A stretch of 9,832 bases of DNA from CAYZRJ01 sp964480825 (GCA_964480825.1 CAYZRJ010000023.1:1-9832); one strand, 5' to 3'. Positions 1 through 6,610 are shown, numbered from the stretch's first letter. Translations and numbers: made by a program. The notes: generated by a model not told the origin, from the sequence alone.

Positions 1-1108
1 CGGCAAGTCCCATAAACCCTAAACCTATTCTTCGTGATCCCTCGGCGGCCTCTTTTAATTCCGGAACGTCCGGAACGTATTTATTAGCAGTAACGACATT
101 GTCTAAAAATCTTGTAGATAAAACCGCTGTTTCTCTTAATTGTTCCCAATCTAATTTTCCGTCAACACCGACATGTTCGGCTAAATTAATAGAACCTAAA
201 CAGCAATTTTCGTACGGCCCTAGCCATTGCTCGCCACAAGGATTCGTTGCTTCCAGGGTGTATCTATGTGGAACTGGATTTGACGTGTTGGCTTTATCAA
301 TGAATAAAACTCCCGGCTCACCGTTTTTGTGTGCATACTCAACTATTAAATCGAAAATTTCACGGGCTCTGGGACTTTCAACCACTTGGTTTGTATGAGG
401 ATCAATTAAATCGTAAGTGGTATCTTTTTTGACTGCTTCCATAAACGAGTCAGTTATAGCCACCGAAATATTAAAGTTGACTATTTTTCCTTCGGTGCTT
501 TTACATTTAATAAATTTTCTAACATCGGGATGTGTGACGCGTAAAACCGCCATATTTGCACCGCGTCTAACACCTCCCTGGGCAACCTCACCAAAAGCCG
601 CATCGTAAACTTGCAAAAATCCAACAGGTCCCGTGGCTTTACCGTTGCTTGATGCAACTGTTCCGCCGGCGGATCTTAGCGCGGAGAATGAAAACCCATT
701 TCCGCCGCCTGTTTGCTGGATCAACGCGGCGACTCTTAAAGTTTCAAAAATGCTGTCGCGAGTACGTCCAAGGTCATCTTTGATCGGCAGAACAAAACAT
801 GCCGCTAATTGTCCTAGCGGCGTTCCGGCTCCGGTGAAAGTTGGAGAATTTGGAAAAAATTTTTTATTAGAAAGAAGGTTGTAAAATTCTATTTTGGTTA
901 CTTCTACATCTCTATAAAGTCGGTCAGGTTCTGCAACTGTAGATGCAATACGATCAAACATTTCCTCAGGAGTTTCGGTAGGATTGCCGCCCCTGTCGCG
1001 TCTAATATATCTTTTTTCAAGAATCTTCCGTGCGTTATCTGTAAAACCAATATCGGTATTTTTGACTAACTTAGCTATCTGCGTAGCAGGATTTATAGGA
1101 GGATTCAT
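1..1108 (-). CDS. nrdJ: Adenosylcobalamin-dependent (class II) ribonucleotide reductase, N-terminal 369 codons
   Basis: Partial: open to the left edge, so the C-terminus is missing. Class II reductases convert ribonucleotides to deoxyribonucleotides in the cytoplasm, using a thiyl radical made from coenzyme B12. The N-terminus (about residues 20-60, NARKILEKRYI then ETPEEMF) is the normal start of NrdJ, and there is no N-terminal ATP-cone. Cys104 (in ACFVLP) is the expected redox cysteine. The motif NPCGEQ at 289-294 gives the radical Cys291 with Asn289 and Glu293. Cys302 in the NCCLGSINL stretch, eleven residues on, is the expected partner cysteine. The glycine-rich QQTGGGNGFSFS segment is also typical. 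The ATG is chosen because an in-frame TGA lies six codons upstream and AAAGG is present at suitable spacing. It is 161 bases downstream of ftsZ on the same strand. Family identity is secure; NDP versus NTP preference cannot be read here. Confidence 0.95.
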   Translation of the reverse strand, partial: MNPPINPATQIAKLVKNTDIGFTDNARKILEKRYIRRDRGGNPTETPEEMFDRIASTVAEPDRLYRDVEVTKIEFYNLLSNKKFFPNSPTFTGAGTPLGQLAACFVLPIKDDLGRTRDSIFETLRVAALIQQTGGGNGFSFSALRSAGGTVASSNGKATGPVGFLQVYDAAFGEVAQGGVRRGANMAVLRVTHPDVRKFIKCKSTEGKIVNFNISVAITDSFMEAVKKDTTYDLIDPHTNQVVESPRAREIFDLIVEYAHKNGEPGVLFIDKANTSNPVPHRYTLEATNPCGEQWLGPYENCCLGSINLAEHVGVDGKLDWEQLRETAVLSTRFLDNVVTANKYVPDVPELKEAAEGSRRIGLGFMGLA

Positions 1109-1269
1109 TTTTAACCTTTGTTTTCTTCATGGGGCGGCGATCTTCCACTGCCTGTTAAAAAGATTGTCGACTCATGAACTTTATTAAATTTGTACTGTGT
1201 TTCTATATGAGAACATACATACTTGTTTCGCACAATATTTTTTTGGTAAAAAGAATATTATTTCGGTTA
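1109..1269. other. ftsZ-nrdJ intergenic region
   Basis: This is the longest gap between two same-strand genes. No ORF with coding character was seen. On the minus strand, 1234-1259 can form an almost entirely A/T stem (AATATT and TTTTT arms, loop ACC, one bulged C). It is not followed by a T-run, so it is a poor terminator candidate. No convincing -35/-10 pair or NrdR box was found, although the length suggests that nrdJ may have its own promoter here. Confidence 0.5.
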
Positions 1270-2427
1270 TCATTTCCCACGTAAAAAAGCGGGTATGTCG
1301 TACTTGTTATCAAGCTCGTTGTCAAAATCGTCAGGCTTCCACGAATCTTTGCCGGGCTTATTTTTCTCCTCCGAAACTTGTTGTGGTGTATTTGAAACCG
1401 AGGAATCAGAGGCGTATCTTACTGCAGTGGGTTTTTGTTCAAAAGTTTTAGACATAACAATTCCACGAGTATCCGGCGTGTCAAAACCGGTTGCGATAAC
1501 GGTAATCTTAATTTGTCCGCTGTATTTTTCGTCAATGGTTGTACCAAAAATAAAGTTGGCTTCGCTTGAGGCAACTTCGCTAATAATTTTTGCGGCCCTA
1601 TCTACTTCTTTCATTGTTACATCAGCTCCACCGATTATGTTAAACAATATTCCTGTGGCACCTTTTATATCCTGTTCTAATAAAGGAGATGAAACTGCCG
1701 CTCTTGCCGCTAATTCGGCGCGATTCTCACCCGTTCCGATACCTATACCCATTAAGGCGGTACCGGCATCTTTCATAATCGTTTTAACATCTGCAAAATC
1801 TACGTTGATAAGACCCGGCATAACTATTAAATCCGATATTCCCTGCACACCTTGGTTTAAAACACTGTCAGACAGCTTAAATGCTTCGATAATGGACATA
1901 CTTTCATCCGCAATTTCTAAAAGTTTTTGATTCGGAATTGTTATTAAAGCGTCGACCTCACGTTTTAGTTGATCTATACCAATCTCGGCATTGCGGGATC
2001 TTTGAGCGCCTTCGAATAAAAACGGTTTTGTTACGACACCTATTGTTAATGCACCTAATTGTTTGGCAATAGAGGCAATAACCGGAGAAGCACCTGTTCC
2101 TGTACCACCGCCCATACCCGCGGTTACAAACACCATGTCAGCACCTTCTAAATTTGCTTTAATAATTTGTAGGGATTCTTCTGCCGCTTTACGACCGATT
2201 TCCGGGTCAGCTCCGGCACCCAATCCTCCTGTTAGTTCTTGTCCGATTGGAATTTTTACAAAAGCTTTATTAGTTGATAAATCTTGGGAATCTGTATTTA
2301 CCGCAATAAACTCAACACCATTAATTTGTTGGGATTCGATCATGGAGTTTAGAACGTTACCGCCTGCGCCTCCTACTCCAATTACTCTGATTTTTGCAAA
2401 TCGTTCTATTTCAGGTTTAACATGCAT
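1270..2427 (-). CDS. ftsZ: Cell division protein FtsZ (tubulin-like GTPase)
   Basis: FtsZ polymerises with GTP at midcell into the Z-ring that recruits the divisome. At 385 residues it is of ordinary length. Visible parts in order: nucleotide-binding loop IGVGGAGGNVLNSM at about 16-29; tubulin signature GGGTGTG at 106-112; T7 synergy loop NVDFAD at 208-213, with Asp210 and Asp213 as the GTP-hydrolysing acids; a variable charged linker at about 321-375; and the conserved C-terminal peptide DIPAFLRGK at 377-385, which binds FtsA in other bacteria. All core motifs are intact, so it should be a working FtsZ. It begins 12 bases after the ftsA stop and has no clear Shine-Dalgarno (leader TAAGTTAAAT), suggesting expression coupled to ftsA. 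The stop is TGA. Confidence 0.99.
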   Translation of the reverse strand: MHVKPEIERFAKIRVIGVGGAGGNVLNSMIESQQINGVEFIAVNTDSQDLSTNKAFVKIPIGQELTGGLGAGADPEIGRKAAEESLQIIKANLEGADMVFVTAGMGGGTGTGASPVIASIAKQLGALTIGVVTKPFLFEGAQRSRNAEIGIDQLKREVDALITIPNQKLLEIADESMSIIEAFKLSDSVLNQGVQGISDLIVMPGLINVDFADVKTIMKDAGTALMGIGIGTGENRAELAARAAVSSPLLEQDIKGATGILFNIIGGADVTMKEVDRAAKIISEVASSEANFIFGTTIDEKYSGQIKITVIATGFDTPDTRGIVMSKTFEQKPTAVRYASDSSVSNTPQQVSEEKNKPGKDSWKPDDFDNELDNKYDIPAFLRGK

Positions 2428-2439
2428 ATTTAACTTACA

Positions 2440-3714
2440 TTAGGGCAGGAAGGATTTAATTTTATCAATAAATCTAGAAAACTTCTTTCTCATACTACCT
2501 CTATCACCGTCGAATGACAATAGTTTTCCGCTCTTGGATGAATTTAACCCGTACAAAATTGTGCCGACACTTACCGCAGACGCAGGTCCCTGGATTTCAT
2601 CTATTAAACCGGTAACTCCGCGAGGTACTCCAATTCTCACCGGGCCTCTTAATGTTAGTTTTGCCACCCTTTCCACACCGGCGGTCAACGCGGCTCCCCC
2701 TGTTACTACTACACCCGCGGGTAGTTTTCCGGACATATTTATTTTAGAAACCTCAAGTGCTATAAGGCGGAAGATTTCTTCAAGTCGGGAATCTATAATT
2801 CGATAAAGCAAAGTTTTGTTCACACTCTCCAGTTCCAAACCAAACTCGGATACATCAAACTCATCATTCTTTCTATTTGCAGTATTTGTAGGAAAGTCAT
2901 ATTGCTGTTTGGGTGTTATTGCTTCAGCGCTGAGTTTAATTTTTATTTTTTCGGCATCCTCAAGCCGTGTTCTCAAACCAATAGCCAAATCGCTTGTTAT
3001 TAGTTTTCCGCCTATCGGCAAAACTACCGAATGAATCGGGCTTCCGTCTAAAAATGCGATAATTGACGTTGTTCCTCCGCCAATATCAATCAGCAAAGTT
3101 CCTAATTCTTTTTCGGTATCGGTTAAAACTGCCTCGGCGGCGGCTATGCCTGTATAAACCAATTCTTCTACCTCAACACCAACCTGCGAAACACATTTCA
3201 TCAAGTTTTTCATCGCAGTAGAGGAACCGTGTATTATGTTTGTTTCAACTTCTAAACGTACGCCGGACATACCCACAGGGTCTTTAATGCCTTCTTGTGA
3301 ATCTACGATGAAATCACGGGGTATAACATGAACAACTTCACGCGTTGAGGGCAGTGAAACAGCCTGAGCCGCCTCGATAACACGGATAACATCCTCTTGT
3401 GATATTTCGGATGATTGAGATGGGGATACCGCAACAACACCATGGGAGTTTAAAGTTTCAATATGACTGCCGTTTAAAGAAACAAAGGCTGAAGACACAG
3501 ACACGCCTGCCATACGTTCGGCGCGTTCTATACTGGACGAGATCGCCTCGACTGCGGCGTCAATATCAATAACATTGCCTTTTTTTATACCTTTTGATAC
3601 TACACCTCCCGATACACCTATCACCGACACTCTGTTGTCAGTAATCGCAGCTATTGTTGTACTTATTTTAGTGGAACCTACATCAATTCCTGTAATTATT
3701 TTTTCTCTGGACAT
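2440..3714 (-). CDS. ftsA: Cell division protein FtsA (actin-like membrane tether for FtsZ)
   Basis: FtsA is an actin/Hsp70-fold ATPase that links FtsZ filaments to the membrane. The 424-residue product has the first phosphate loop GIDVGSTKIS at 9-18, the second phosphate motif LLIDIGGGTTS at 207-217, and the adenosine motif VVVTGGAALTAG at 335-346. The segment between about 85 and 165 corresponds to the SHS2 (1C) domain that replaces the actin 1B domain. The last residues, from about 408 (MRKKFSRFIDKIKSFLP), form a basic amphipathic helix, the usual membrane-targeting sequence. It sits between ftsQ (51-base gap) and ftsZ (12-base gap). The ATG lacks a Shine-Dalgarno and is preceded by the palindrome TTTTAAAA. 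All nucleotide-site motifs look intact. Confidence 0.98.
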   Translation of the reverse strand: MSREKIITGIDVGSTKISTTIAAITDNRVSVIGVSGGVVSKGIKKGNVIDIDAAVEAISSSIERAERMAGVSVSSAFVSLNGSHIETLNSHGVVAVSPSQSSEISQEDVIRVIEAAQAVSLPSTREVVHVIPRDFIVDSQEGIKDPVGMSGVRLEVETNIIHGSSTAMKNLMKCVSQVGVEVEELVYTGIAAAEAVLTDTEKELGTLLIDIGGGTTSIIAFLDGSPIHSVVLPIGGKLITSDLAIGLRTRLEDAEKIKIKLSAEAITPKQQYDFPTNTANRKNDEFDVSEFGLELESVNKTLLYRIIDSRLEEIFRLIALEVSKINMSGKLPAGVVVTGGAALTAGVERVAKLTLRGPVRIGVPRGVTGLIDEIQGPASAVSVGTILYGLNSSKSGKLLSFDGDRGSMRKKFSRFIDKIKSFLP

Positions 3715-3731
3715 ACTATTTTAAAATTCAG

Positions 3732-3753
3732 TCACACGTGAGGCTACCAAGCC
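3732..3753. promoter_or_regulatory. Two short dyads in the ftsA leader
   Basis: The 51-base gap before ftsA holds TCAC-AC-GTGA (3732-3741), a perfect 4+4 inverted repeat around a CACGTG core, directly next to GGCT-ACCA-AGCC (3742-3753), a 4-base stem with a 4-base loop. They lie between the possible promoter at the end of ftsQ and the ftsA start. They could be an operator or leader hairpin, but repeats this short also arise by chance. Confidence 0.25.
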
Positions 3754-3765
3754 CAACATGTAACT

Positions 3766-4512
3766 TCAATTATACAATACTATCACTTTATCGTAACGTA
3801 AATCTATTTTAGCAATATTTTTACTTTCCAGCACAGCTTTTGCCTGCAACCGCGCAACAATTTTAAGCGAATCTTTTATGTTTGCATCGTGAGGCATATA
3901 CACGGGAGTAGATTGACCCGCATAAAACATGCTGTATTCCGACTTAAAACTCACACTGCTAACTTGAACCTGTTCTATTTTAGCTTCGCTTATTATTTCC
4001 ATTGTTATCGGAACAATTTTGCTGTCAACAAACTGACCTATATGAAATGGGGCGTCATAATTCAAATTCGGAAGATCGAAGTAGCTATCTTCTACAAGTC
4101 CAAGTACATATCCATCGATATCAATCAGATATTTAGTTTGAGCGCTATCTATTACTATTGCCATTGGAACGCGTTCTTGGATCTGTATGTTTAGTTCGTT
4201 AAAGTATTTTTTATATATTTTTATTGTATGGATGCCTAAAAAGTTCTTTTTAAGCGATTCTTCGAGCCCACGTCGATCTAACTTAAAAATGTTTTGGCCA
4301 ATTACATTTGCGTTTACAACTTTCTCAAAGTCTTCTACATTAACAAATTTTACAACACCGGAATACTTAAATGATTTTATTTTAAAGCGTTGTGAGTTAA
4401 TAACGGTGGCATTAATAAAATAAATAATAAAACCTATGCCTATTATTGCTAATAAAGTTTTTGTAAAAGGCAAATAACGTCTAAGCAAAAACCGATACTT
4501 AGTTTTTCGCAT
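3766..4512 (-). CDS. ftsQ: Cell division protein FtsQ/DivIB
   Basis: FtsQ is a bitopic membrane protein that scaffolds the divisome (the FtsQLB complex), with most of its mass outside the membrane. The 248-residue product has a basic cytoplasmic N-terminus (residues 1-17, rich in Lys and Arg), one transmembrane helix at about 19-38 (LLAIIGIGFIIYF core), a POTRA-like region from about 43 to 115 starting at FKIKSFKYSG, then the FtsQ beta domain opening with ERVPMAIVI. It ends in IDLRYDKVIVLYN, matching the usual IDLRY strand. The ATG overlaps the murG 3' end by 14 bases. Minus-strand GAGG (4525-4522) lies 9 bases upstream of the ATG, one of the few recognisable Shine-Dalgarno sequences here. 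Sequence conservation in this family is low; the call rests on architecture, the C-terminal motif and position between murG and ftsA. Confidence 0.92.
   Translation of the reverse strand: MRKTKYRFLLRRYLPFTKTLLAIIGIGFIIYFINATVINSQRFKIKSFKYSGVVKFVNVEDFEKVVNANVIGQNIFKLDRRGLEESLKKNFLGIHTIKIYKKYFNELNIQIQERVPMAIVIDSAQTKYLIDIDGYVLGLVEDSYFDLPNLNYDAPFHIGQFVDSKIVPITMEIISEAKIEQVQVSSVSFKSEYSMFYAGQSTPVYMPHDANIKDSLKIVARLQAKAVLESKNIAKIDLRYDKVIVLYN
3769..3796 (-). promoter_or_regulatory. Possible ftsAZ promoter at the 3' end of ftsQ
   Basis: On the minus strand there is a perfect -10 hexamer TATAAT (3774-3769) with a weak -35 TTACGA (3796-3791), 16 bases apart. It overlaps the last codons of ftsQ, upstream of the ftsA leader. 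Promoters for ftsA and ftsZ inside ftsQ are known in Escherichia coli, so the position is plausible. The weak -35 and AT-rich setting keep confidence low. Confidence 0.3.
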
Positions 4513-5593
4513 ATTTTAAAACCTCGCTGAGTATTAGCTTGGCCGAATCTAAAGAATTACGGGGTCGAAGACTGACATACAAACTTTTGTTGTGTAACAT
4601 ATACTTTATTTTTTCGATAAAAGCTTCGGGAGTTAAATCTCTTTCGGCAAGGATTTCTGCTAAACCTGCGTTTTTTACCATAAACGCGTTCTTATTTTGT
4701 TCGTTGTGCGACACCCAAGGAATAGGAATCAACAAAGCAGGTTTTTCTAGAGCTAAAATTTCGCTTATTGTGTGAGCTCCGGATCTACCGACAACTAACG
4801 AAGCTCTAAAATAGACTTCGCCAATCTCATCCTCGAATATGAATTTCTTAACAAAATATTTACCGGGAAGTGCGTTTTTAATTTTTTCGTACCAGTTTGT
4901 TAGTTGATCAAAAGAGTTATAAACAGAGTAATCTCCACACTGATGAATAATATTACAAAACATCAGCAACTGCGGCAGAGATTCCGCTAAAACAGAGTTT
5001 ATTTTTATCGATCCGGTTTTTCCGGCTGTTACATATACGTAAGGTAGGTTGTTTTCTGACGAAAATGAATTGGATTTCGAGGCATAGATACTTTCCCGTA
5101 ACGGTACACCGGTATATATAGTTTTCCCTTTCGGAAAATATTTCTCAGAACCCTTCCATGAGATCATTACTTTTTTAACAAAATGCGAAATTAATCTGTT
5201 TGCATATCCGGCCGCGACAGTCTGCTCGTGCGTTATTGATGGAATTCTTAAAACCCAGCCCGCTACCACAACCGGAACCGCCAGATAACCGCCAAAAGAT
5301 AAAATTACATCCGGATTTATCCCGTACAGGTACTTGAATGCTTGAAACAGACTAAGCGGTGTTTTTAATAAATTTTTTAAATTAAATGACTTGTAAATTT
5401 TTCCGGCCTGCAAATCGTAAAAAGGAATGTTTAACGCGGTAATTTCTTTGTATTCTAGCGTATCATTTTTATCGCCGGCTAAAGAATGGCGATGCCCAAT
5501 CCAATATATATCGATATCAGATTTTTGAGAACGTATTTTATATATTATCGGCAATGCGGAACTGTGATGGCCGCCTATTATTACTAGTTTCAC
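4499..5593 (-). CDS. murG: UDP-GlcNAc:lipid I N-acetylglucosaminyltransferase MurG
   Basis: MurG adds GlcNAc to lipid I on the inner membrane face, giving lipid II. The 364-residue protein has the two-domain GT-B layout. The N-terminal domain has the acceptor-side motifs LSFGGYLAVPVVVAG (98-112) and IPSITHEQTVAAGYANRL (117-134). The C-terminal donor domain has VVGRSGAHTISEILAL (267-282) and LIPIPWVSHNEQNKNA (288-303), which are classic MurG signatures. Two spots differ from the textbook family: the first glycine loop reads GGHHSSAL (7-14) rather than GGTGGH, and the second-domain GGSQGA segment reads TAGKTGS (189-195). The start is GTG; it overlaps the TGA of the upstream 92-codon ORF as GTGA, implying translational coupling. 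A diverged copy of its first 42 codons lies 441 bases upstream. Confidence 0.96.
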   Translation of the reverse strand: MKLVIIGGHHSSALPIIYKIRSQKSDIDIYWIGHRHSLAGDKNDTLEYKEITALNIPFYDLQAGKIYKSFNLKNLLKTPLSLFQAFKYLYGINPDVILSFGGYLAVPVVVAGWVLRIPSITHEQTVAAGYANRLISHFVKKVMISWKGSEKYFPKGKTIYTGVPLRESIYASKSNSFSSENNLPYVYVTAGKTGSIKINSVLAESLPQLLMFCNIIHQCGDYSVYNSFDQLTNWYEKIKNALPGKYFVKKFIFEDEIGEVYFRASLVVGRSGAHTISEILALEKPALLIPIPWVSHNEQNKNAFMVKNAGLAEILAERDLTPEAFIEKIKYMLHNKSLYVSLRPRNSLDSAKLILSEVLKYAKN

Positions 5594-5868
5594 AGATTAA
5601 TTATACAGGCTTTCTCTAAACGCTGGTGGGGGTCTTGACATTTAGTTTCAATTGATTGTTCTTTGTTAAGAGTGTATATAACCTTGTCTAAGTTACTTGA
5701 AAGATACTTTAAAAACTTTTTTTCATTATCTTGCATTTCCTTTACTTCACTCCAATAGTAACCTTTGTCGTAGGTAATTTTTTTATAGTCACGTCTATCG
5801 TATACCTTCTCAACTAATCCAAGGTATGTTTTTAAAAGTGAGTTAATGTCTATTTGTTGATTTTGCAT
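5590..5868 (-). CDS. Hypothetical 92-residue protein upstream of murG
   Basis: I do not recognise this protein. It is 92 residues, strongly charged and apparently mostly helical, with a Tyr/Lys/Asp-rich middle (VYDRRDYKKITYDKGYYW, about 22-39) and two cysteines near the C-terminus. There is no signal peptide, membrane helix or known motif. The ATG is chosen because an in-frame TAA lies ten codons upstream and no other start codon intervenes. There is no Shine-Dalgarno, and the leader is the T-rich tail of a probable terminator. Its TGA overlaps the murG GTG by four bases (GTGA), the layout of a translationally coupled pair, which is the best evidence that it is a real gene. Its last codons (encoding CIINL) lie inside the 141-base block shared with the murG relic upstream. 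Function is unknown; a small regulator of MurG or an incoming passenger gene are both open. Confidence 0.6.
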   Translation of the reverse strand: MQNQQIDINSLLKTYLGLVEKVYDRRDYKKITYDKGYYWSEVKEMQDNEKKFLKYLSSNLDKVIYTLNKEQSIETKCQDPHQRLEKACIINL

Positions 5869-5869
5869 A

Positions 5870-5906
5870 GAATAAAAATATGGAGCTATCGTTTCTTAAT
5901 AGCCCC
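5870..5906 (-). terminator. Probable intrinsic terminator between the murG relic and the 92-codon ORF
   Basis: Read on the minus strand, GGGGCTAT (5906-5899) pairs with ATAGCTCC (5889-5882) as an 8-base stem with one G-U pair, across a 9-base loop. A T-rich tail, TATTTTTATT (5880-5871), follows. That is the form of a Rho-independent terminator. It lies immediately downstream of the murG relic and ends two bases before the ATG of the 92-codon ORF, so it would stop transcription coming from the right. Confidence 0.6.
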
Positions 5907-5908
5907 AT

Positions 5909-6049
5909 TTTATCACCCGTTAGTGAATGTTTATGCCCTATCCAATATATGTCGATAGCAAGTTTTTGATCGCGTATTTTATGTATTATCGGTAGCGCCT
6001 AGCTGTGGTAACCCCCTATTATTACTAGCTTCACAGGATAATTATACAG
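5909..6049 (-). pseudogene. murG: Relic of a second murG (first 42 codons plus 15 upstream bases)
   Basis: Plus-strand 5909-6049 aligns without gaps to 5468-5608, the start of intact murG. By hand count 111 of 141 bases match (about 79%). Read on the minus strand it begins GTG (6034-6032) and gives VKLVIIGGYHS, a TAG stop at codon 12 (6001-5999), then in the same frame ALPIIHKIRDQK, IDIYWIGHKHSL and TGDK. Similarity ends at codon 42, next to the terminator. Of the 20 changed codons, 12 are silent and 34 of 42 positions keep the same residue, so most divergence happened while the sequence still coded for protein. It cannot make MurG: it has an early stop and lacks more than 300 codons. The flanking gene orientation matches the intact copy. 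Confidence 0.88.
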
Positions 6050-6053
6050 ATTC

Positions 6054-6062
6054 TGGTAAAAT
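6054..6062 (+). promoter_or_regulatory. Possible extended -10 promoter of the M23 peptidase gene
   Basis: TGGTAAAAT is a TGn-extended -10 element, about 30 bases before the start codon and just past the end of the murG relic. A good -35 match, TTCACA (6030-6035), is 21 bases away, which is too far for a standard promoter. If the extended -10 works, a -35 may not be needed. Assigned by sequence likeness only. Confidence 0.35.
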
Positions 6063-6077
6063 GACATAAATCTCAAT

Positions 6078-6085
6078 GGAAGGAG
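6078..6085 (+). promoter_or_regulatory. Strong Shine-Dalgarno of the M23 peptidase gene
   Basis: GGAAGGAG lies 7 bases before the ATG at 6093. It is the only near-perfect ribosome binding site in the window; the surrounding minus-strand genes have weak or no such sequence. It fixes the start codon and sets this gene apart from its neighbours. Confidence 0.85.
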
Positions 6086-6092
6086 TGTTGTC

Positions 6093-6590
6093 ATGAATAT
6101 TTGGCATATTTTAGGTTTGTCAGATCTATTGTATACATGCCCGATTAGACCACGTACAGGAGAGAGCCCTCGTTTTTGGAAAGGTTCTCCTGCACATTCA
6201 GGAGTTTTTGCTTATGCGAAGGATATTATTATTCCAGATCCTCGTATTAATCCGTTGCCTGTGTATGCACCTGCAAACGGTCTAGTTACGGAGGTGGTTC
6301 AGCATTACACAGAATGGGGACAAGTGCCGTATTATTTGCCATTTCTGAATAAAATTACCGTTCAAACAGCTGTTGGCGGTGAGTTTTATCAGTTATGTCA
6401 CATTGGTACCAATTCTTGTTCGCACAAAATTGGTGATGCTGTTACACTTGGACAACAAATTGCTACAACAGGTGTGAATGGATACATGACTGATCCGCGC
6501 CATATTCATATGATAGTTGGAACTTACACGACTCGAAATAAACTCGGATTCAAAAGTTTGCGGATAAGATGGCATAAAACCACAGTTTAG
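6093..6590 (+). CDS. M23-family (LytM/lysostaphin-like) metallopeptidase
   Basis: M23 peptidases are zinc enzymes that cut peptide bridges or stems of peptidoglycan. The 165-residue product is essentially one domain. HSGVFAYAKD (35-44) supplies the first ligands, His35 and Asp44; PVYAPANGLV (56-65) is the usual strand after them; LCHIG holds His103; KIGDAVTLGQQIATTG (112-127) is the typical turn before the last motif; and RHIHM (136-140) gives catalytic His137 and zinc ligand His139. His35 and Asp44 are farther apart than the HxxxD of LytM, but the other motifs fit. No clear signal peptide or membrane anchor is seen, so the route to the wall is unexplained unless it acts inside, on released fragments or after lysis. 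It is the only plus-strand gene, has a strong Shine-Dalgarno, and converges on the M15 peptidase gene, consistent with acquisition as a unit. Confidence 0.8.
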   Translation: MNIWHILGLSDLLYTCPIRPRTGESPRFWKGSPAHSGVFAYAKDIIIPDPRINPLPVYAPANGLVTEVVQHYTEWGQVPYYLPFLNKITVQTAVGGEFYQLCHIGTNSCSHKIGDAVTLGQQIATTGVNGYMTDPRHIHMIVGTYTTRNKLGFKSLRIRWHKTTV

Positions 6591-6610
6591 AAATATTCTG
6601 TGGTTTTTTT
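6576..6610. terminator. Intrinsic terminator shared by the converging peptidase genes
   Basis: AAAACCACAG (6576-6585) and CTGTGGTTTT (6598-6607) form a perfect 10-base stem with a 12-base loop. On the plus strand the right arm runs into T's up to 6610, a clear Rho-independent terminator for the M23 gene. Read on the minus strand the stem also ends in TTTT, so it may work both ways. The M23 stop (6588-6590) lies in the loop and the M15 stop (6609-6611) overlaps the T-run. Confidence 0.85.

Noticed and set aside
99..884. Plus-strand open frames at 99-398, 417-608 and 633-884
   Set aside because: They lie opposite nrdJ, whose minus-strand frame is uninterrupted from 1108 to the edge and carries the reductase motifs.
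1234..1259. AT-only hairpin after ftsZ as a terminator
   Set aside because: The stem has no G-C pairs, contains a bulge, and no T-run follows on the minus strand.
1295..2443. Long plus-strand open frames opposite ftsZ (1295-1930 and 2063-2443)
   Set aside because: They are antisense to a fully motif-supported FtsZ and their translations show no family motif or domain; they are shadow frames.
5594..5606. TGTATAAT just upstream of murG (and in the relic) as a murG promoter
   Set aside because: No -35 at usable spacing in either copy, and in the intact copy the bases encode the end of the 92-residue ORF.
5635..5665. Perfect -35 hexamer TTGACA on the plus strand at 5635-5640
   Set aside because: No acceptable -10 lies 15-19 bases downstream and it points into the antisense strand of the 92-codon ORF.
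5909..6049. The murG-like block as a long direct repeat flanking a transposon
   Set aside because: No transposase, terminal inverted repeats or target duplication is seen, and the repeat is diverged coding sequence rather than a short target repeat.
6393..6575. Minus-strand 60-codon frame inside the M23 gene
   Set aside because: It is antisense to a gene with a strong ribosome binding site and zinc-site motifs, and shows no feature of its own.
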